Origin: an uncultured Erythrobacteraceae bacterium
Lineage (GTDB): Bacteria > Pseudomonadota > Alphaproteobacteria > Sphingomonadales > Sphingomonadaceae
Assembly: GCA_946482075.1 (NCBI GenBank)
Contig: CAMLQG010000087.1
Location: 1 to 15,185 of the forward strand
Length of the DNA: 15,185 nucleotides
Direction of reading: 5' to 3'
Both the position numbers and the translations under genes were made by a program. The notes under the pieces are model-generated. The model saw only the letters and a program-made list of their open reading frames with translations. It was not told the DNA's origin and did not search any database. Of this stretch, positions 14,241-15,185 are shown piece after piece (position 1 is the first letter of the stretch; each line of letters opens with the position of its first letter).

Positions 14241-15185
14241 TTACTTGGGATTGCGCGACACGCGGTAGACGTAGTCGTTCCACTGCACTTCCTGGGTTTC
14301 GCCCCAGCAGGTCTGGTCCGTCTGCGGGCAGTACCAGCGGGTCATGCCTGTCTGGCACAGCGCGTTCTGCCAGCAATGCCAGGGCACATTGCCCGTGACC
14401 TCGCCTTCGAAGCGGAATTCGCGCCCGTCTTCCAGCGTGCATTCGATCACATGGCTGACCGGACGGATGCCGTCTTCCGCGCGGCGCGTGATCTTGGAGT
14501 ATTTGTTCAGACGAAGCATCTTGCCGTGGTCGTAGACCCAGCCGTCGGACATGATGTGATCGCGGTCCACATCGTACAGGCCCTTCCAGTCCGGATCGAG
14601 ATCGGGATCGTCGAGGCCGGAGATGCAGAACGCGAAGTCCTCGGAAAAGGCGCCGTTAAGCCAGCCATAGGGCGGCATCTTGTGGCCTTCTTCCTGCCGG
14701 TTCTCGCCCCAGCTGCGATCACGGATCGTCAGCGTGTCGAACACGTAGTCACGGCCTTCGAACACCACCTTGCCGACCGAACGCATGGTCTGCTCGAAAT
14801 GCTGGCTGTTGGCCCGCATCATCGGCGGCTGGACCGCTTCCTGGATCATGTCGAGGTCGAAGTCGCGCTCCTTGTTGGAATAGCGGATGCGCGCACGTTT
14901 CATCGGCTCTTCGAAATGGACGGTCAGACCATTGGCGAGCGTGATGTTGCCATGTTCGTCGAAAATCTCGTCCGGCGTGAAATTGCGGAAGTCGAACACT
15001 TCGCAGGATAGCTGGTCGAGCTTGGAACCCCAATGGACGAAGATGCCCGCGGTGCAGAGATGCAGGTTCGGATGCGTCCAGATATGGATGAAGCCGTGCA
15101 TGCCGGATTCGGGCTCGTTGAAAGCCCAGTACCATGTCTCGGTCGCTTCGAAATGCTTGTTGGGCCAATTGCGGCCATGATAGAA
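14241..15185 (-). CDS. DUF7064/7065-like protein, lipocalin-type CrtC/AttH-like fold (N-terminus cut by window)
   Basis: The frame stays open to the right edge, so the true start is outside; 314 residues are present. The segments ETWYWAFNEPESGMHGFIHI, then THPNLHL near the beginning and RSWGENR and WYCPQTDQTCWGE later resemble a sphingomonad/mycobacterial family now called DUF7064/7065, which has the two-domain lipocalin-like barrel of hydroxyneurosporene synthase (CrtC) and AttH. This is recognised by pattern, with modest certainty. CrtC-type enzymes hydrate isoprenoid double bonds, so a role on a terpenoid or steroid-like compound is conceivable. No membrane helix is seen. It is followed after ten bases by the nitroreductase gene, with which it forms an operon. 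An internal Met at 15101 is not the start because the conserved WYWAFNEP block lies before it. Confidence 0.6.
   Translation of the reverse strand, partial: FYHGRNWPNKHFEATETWYWAFNEPESGMHGFIHIWTHPNLHLCTAGIFVHWGSKLDQLSCEVFDFRNFTPDEIFDEHGNITLANGLTVHFEEPMKRARIRYSNKERDFDLDMIQEAVQPPMMRANSQHFEQTMRSVGKVVFEGRDYVFDTLTIRDRSWGENRQEEGHKMPPYGWLNGAFSEDFAFCISGLDDPDLDPDWKGLYDVDRDHIMSDGWVYDHGKMLRLNKYSKITRRAEDGIRPVSHVIECTLEDGREFRFEGEVTGNVPWHCWQNALCQTGMTRWYCPQTDQTCWGETQEVQWNDYVYRVSRNPK

Overview
The window is GC-rich, almost fully coding DNA that looks like an accessory catabolic region of a sphingomonad (Alphaproteobacteria: Sphingomonas, Novosphingobium, Sphingobium and relatives). The assignment rests on three things: the gene repertoire (Spinster-type MFS, MaoC, DUF2889, several SnoaL-like proteins, SDRs, a membrane PQQ dehydrogenase), the high GC codon usage, and a hairpin repeat at 13386-13474 of the TCCTGAGC-TTGTCGAAGGA type that is common in these genomes. 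This is recognition from memory, not a database match. I see no rRNA, tRNA, CRISPR array, transposase, integrase or phage gene.

Layout. (1) 1-1096 (-): N-terminal 365 codons of a membrane PQQ glucose/quinate-type dehydrogenase, GTG start, running off the left edge. (2) 1331-2482 (+): APH/ecdysteroid-kinase-like phosphotransferase, followed by a hairpin terminator. (3) 2578-5467 (+): a tight operon of DUF2889, a two-hotdog MaoC-like protein and a tyrosine-phosphatase-family protein, joined by 4-base ATGA overlaps. (4) 5483-8351 (-): SnoaL_4/NTF2-like protein, MFS transporter and HSL-type esterase, read leftwards. (5) 8352-8569: divergent intergenic region with a perfect 15-bp inverted repeat, the best operator candidate here. 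(6) 8570-10469 (+): SDR and Gfo/Idh/MocA oxidoreductase, overlapping by 8 bases. (7) 10488-12794 (-): a small winged-helix-like protein, a Spinster-like MFS and a second SDR. (8) 12928-13371 (+): SnoaL-like protein with a plausible sigma-70-type promoter. (9) 13386-13474: hairpin repeat between convergent genes. (10) 13484-15185 (-): nitroreductase-family protein downstream of a DUF7064/7065-like (lipocalin-fold, CrtC-like) protein that runs off the right edge.

Taken together, the genes suggest uptake (two unrelated MFS carriers), ester hydrolysis, several alcohol/ketone redox steps (PQQ enzyme, two SDRs, Gfo/Idh/MocA, nitroreductase) and hydration or isomerisation (MaoC, two SnoaL folds) of a hydrophobic, possibly alicyclic or terpenoid/steroid-like compound. 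The presence of both a small-molecule kinase and a phosphatase-family protein is unusual in such a locus. The substrate cannot be read from the sequence: no ring-cleavage dioxygenase, P450, acyl-CoA ligase, thiolase or acyl-CoA dehydrogenase lies in the window. No full-length transcription regulator is present, so the factor that binds the 8394-8428 palindrome is probably encoded elsewhere.
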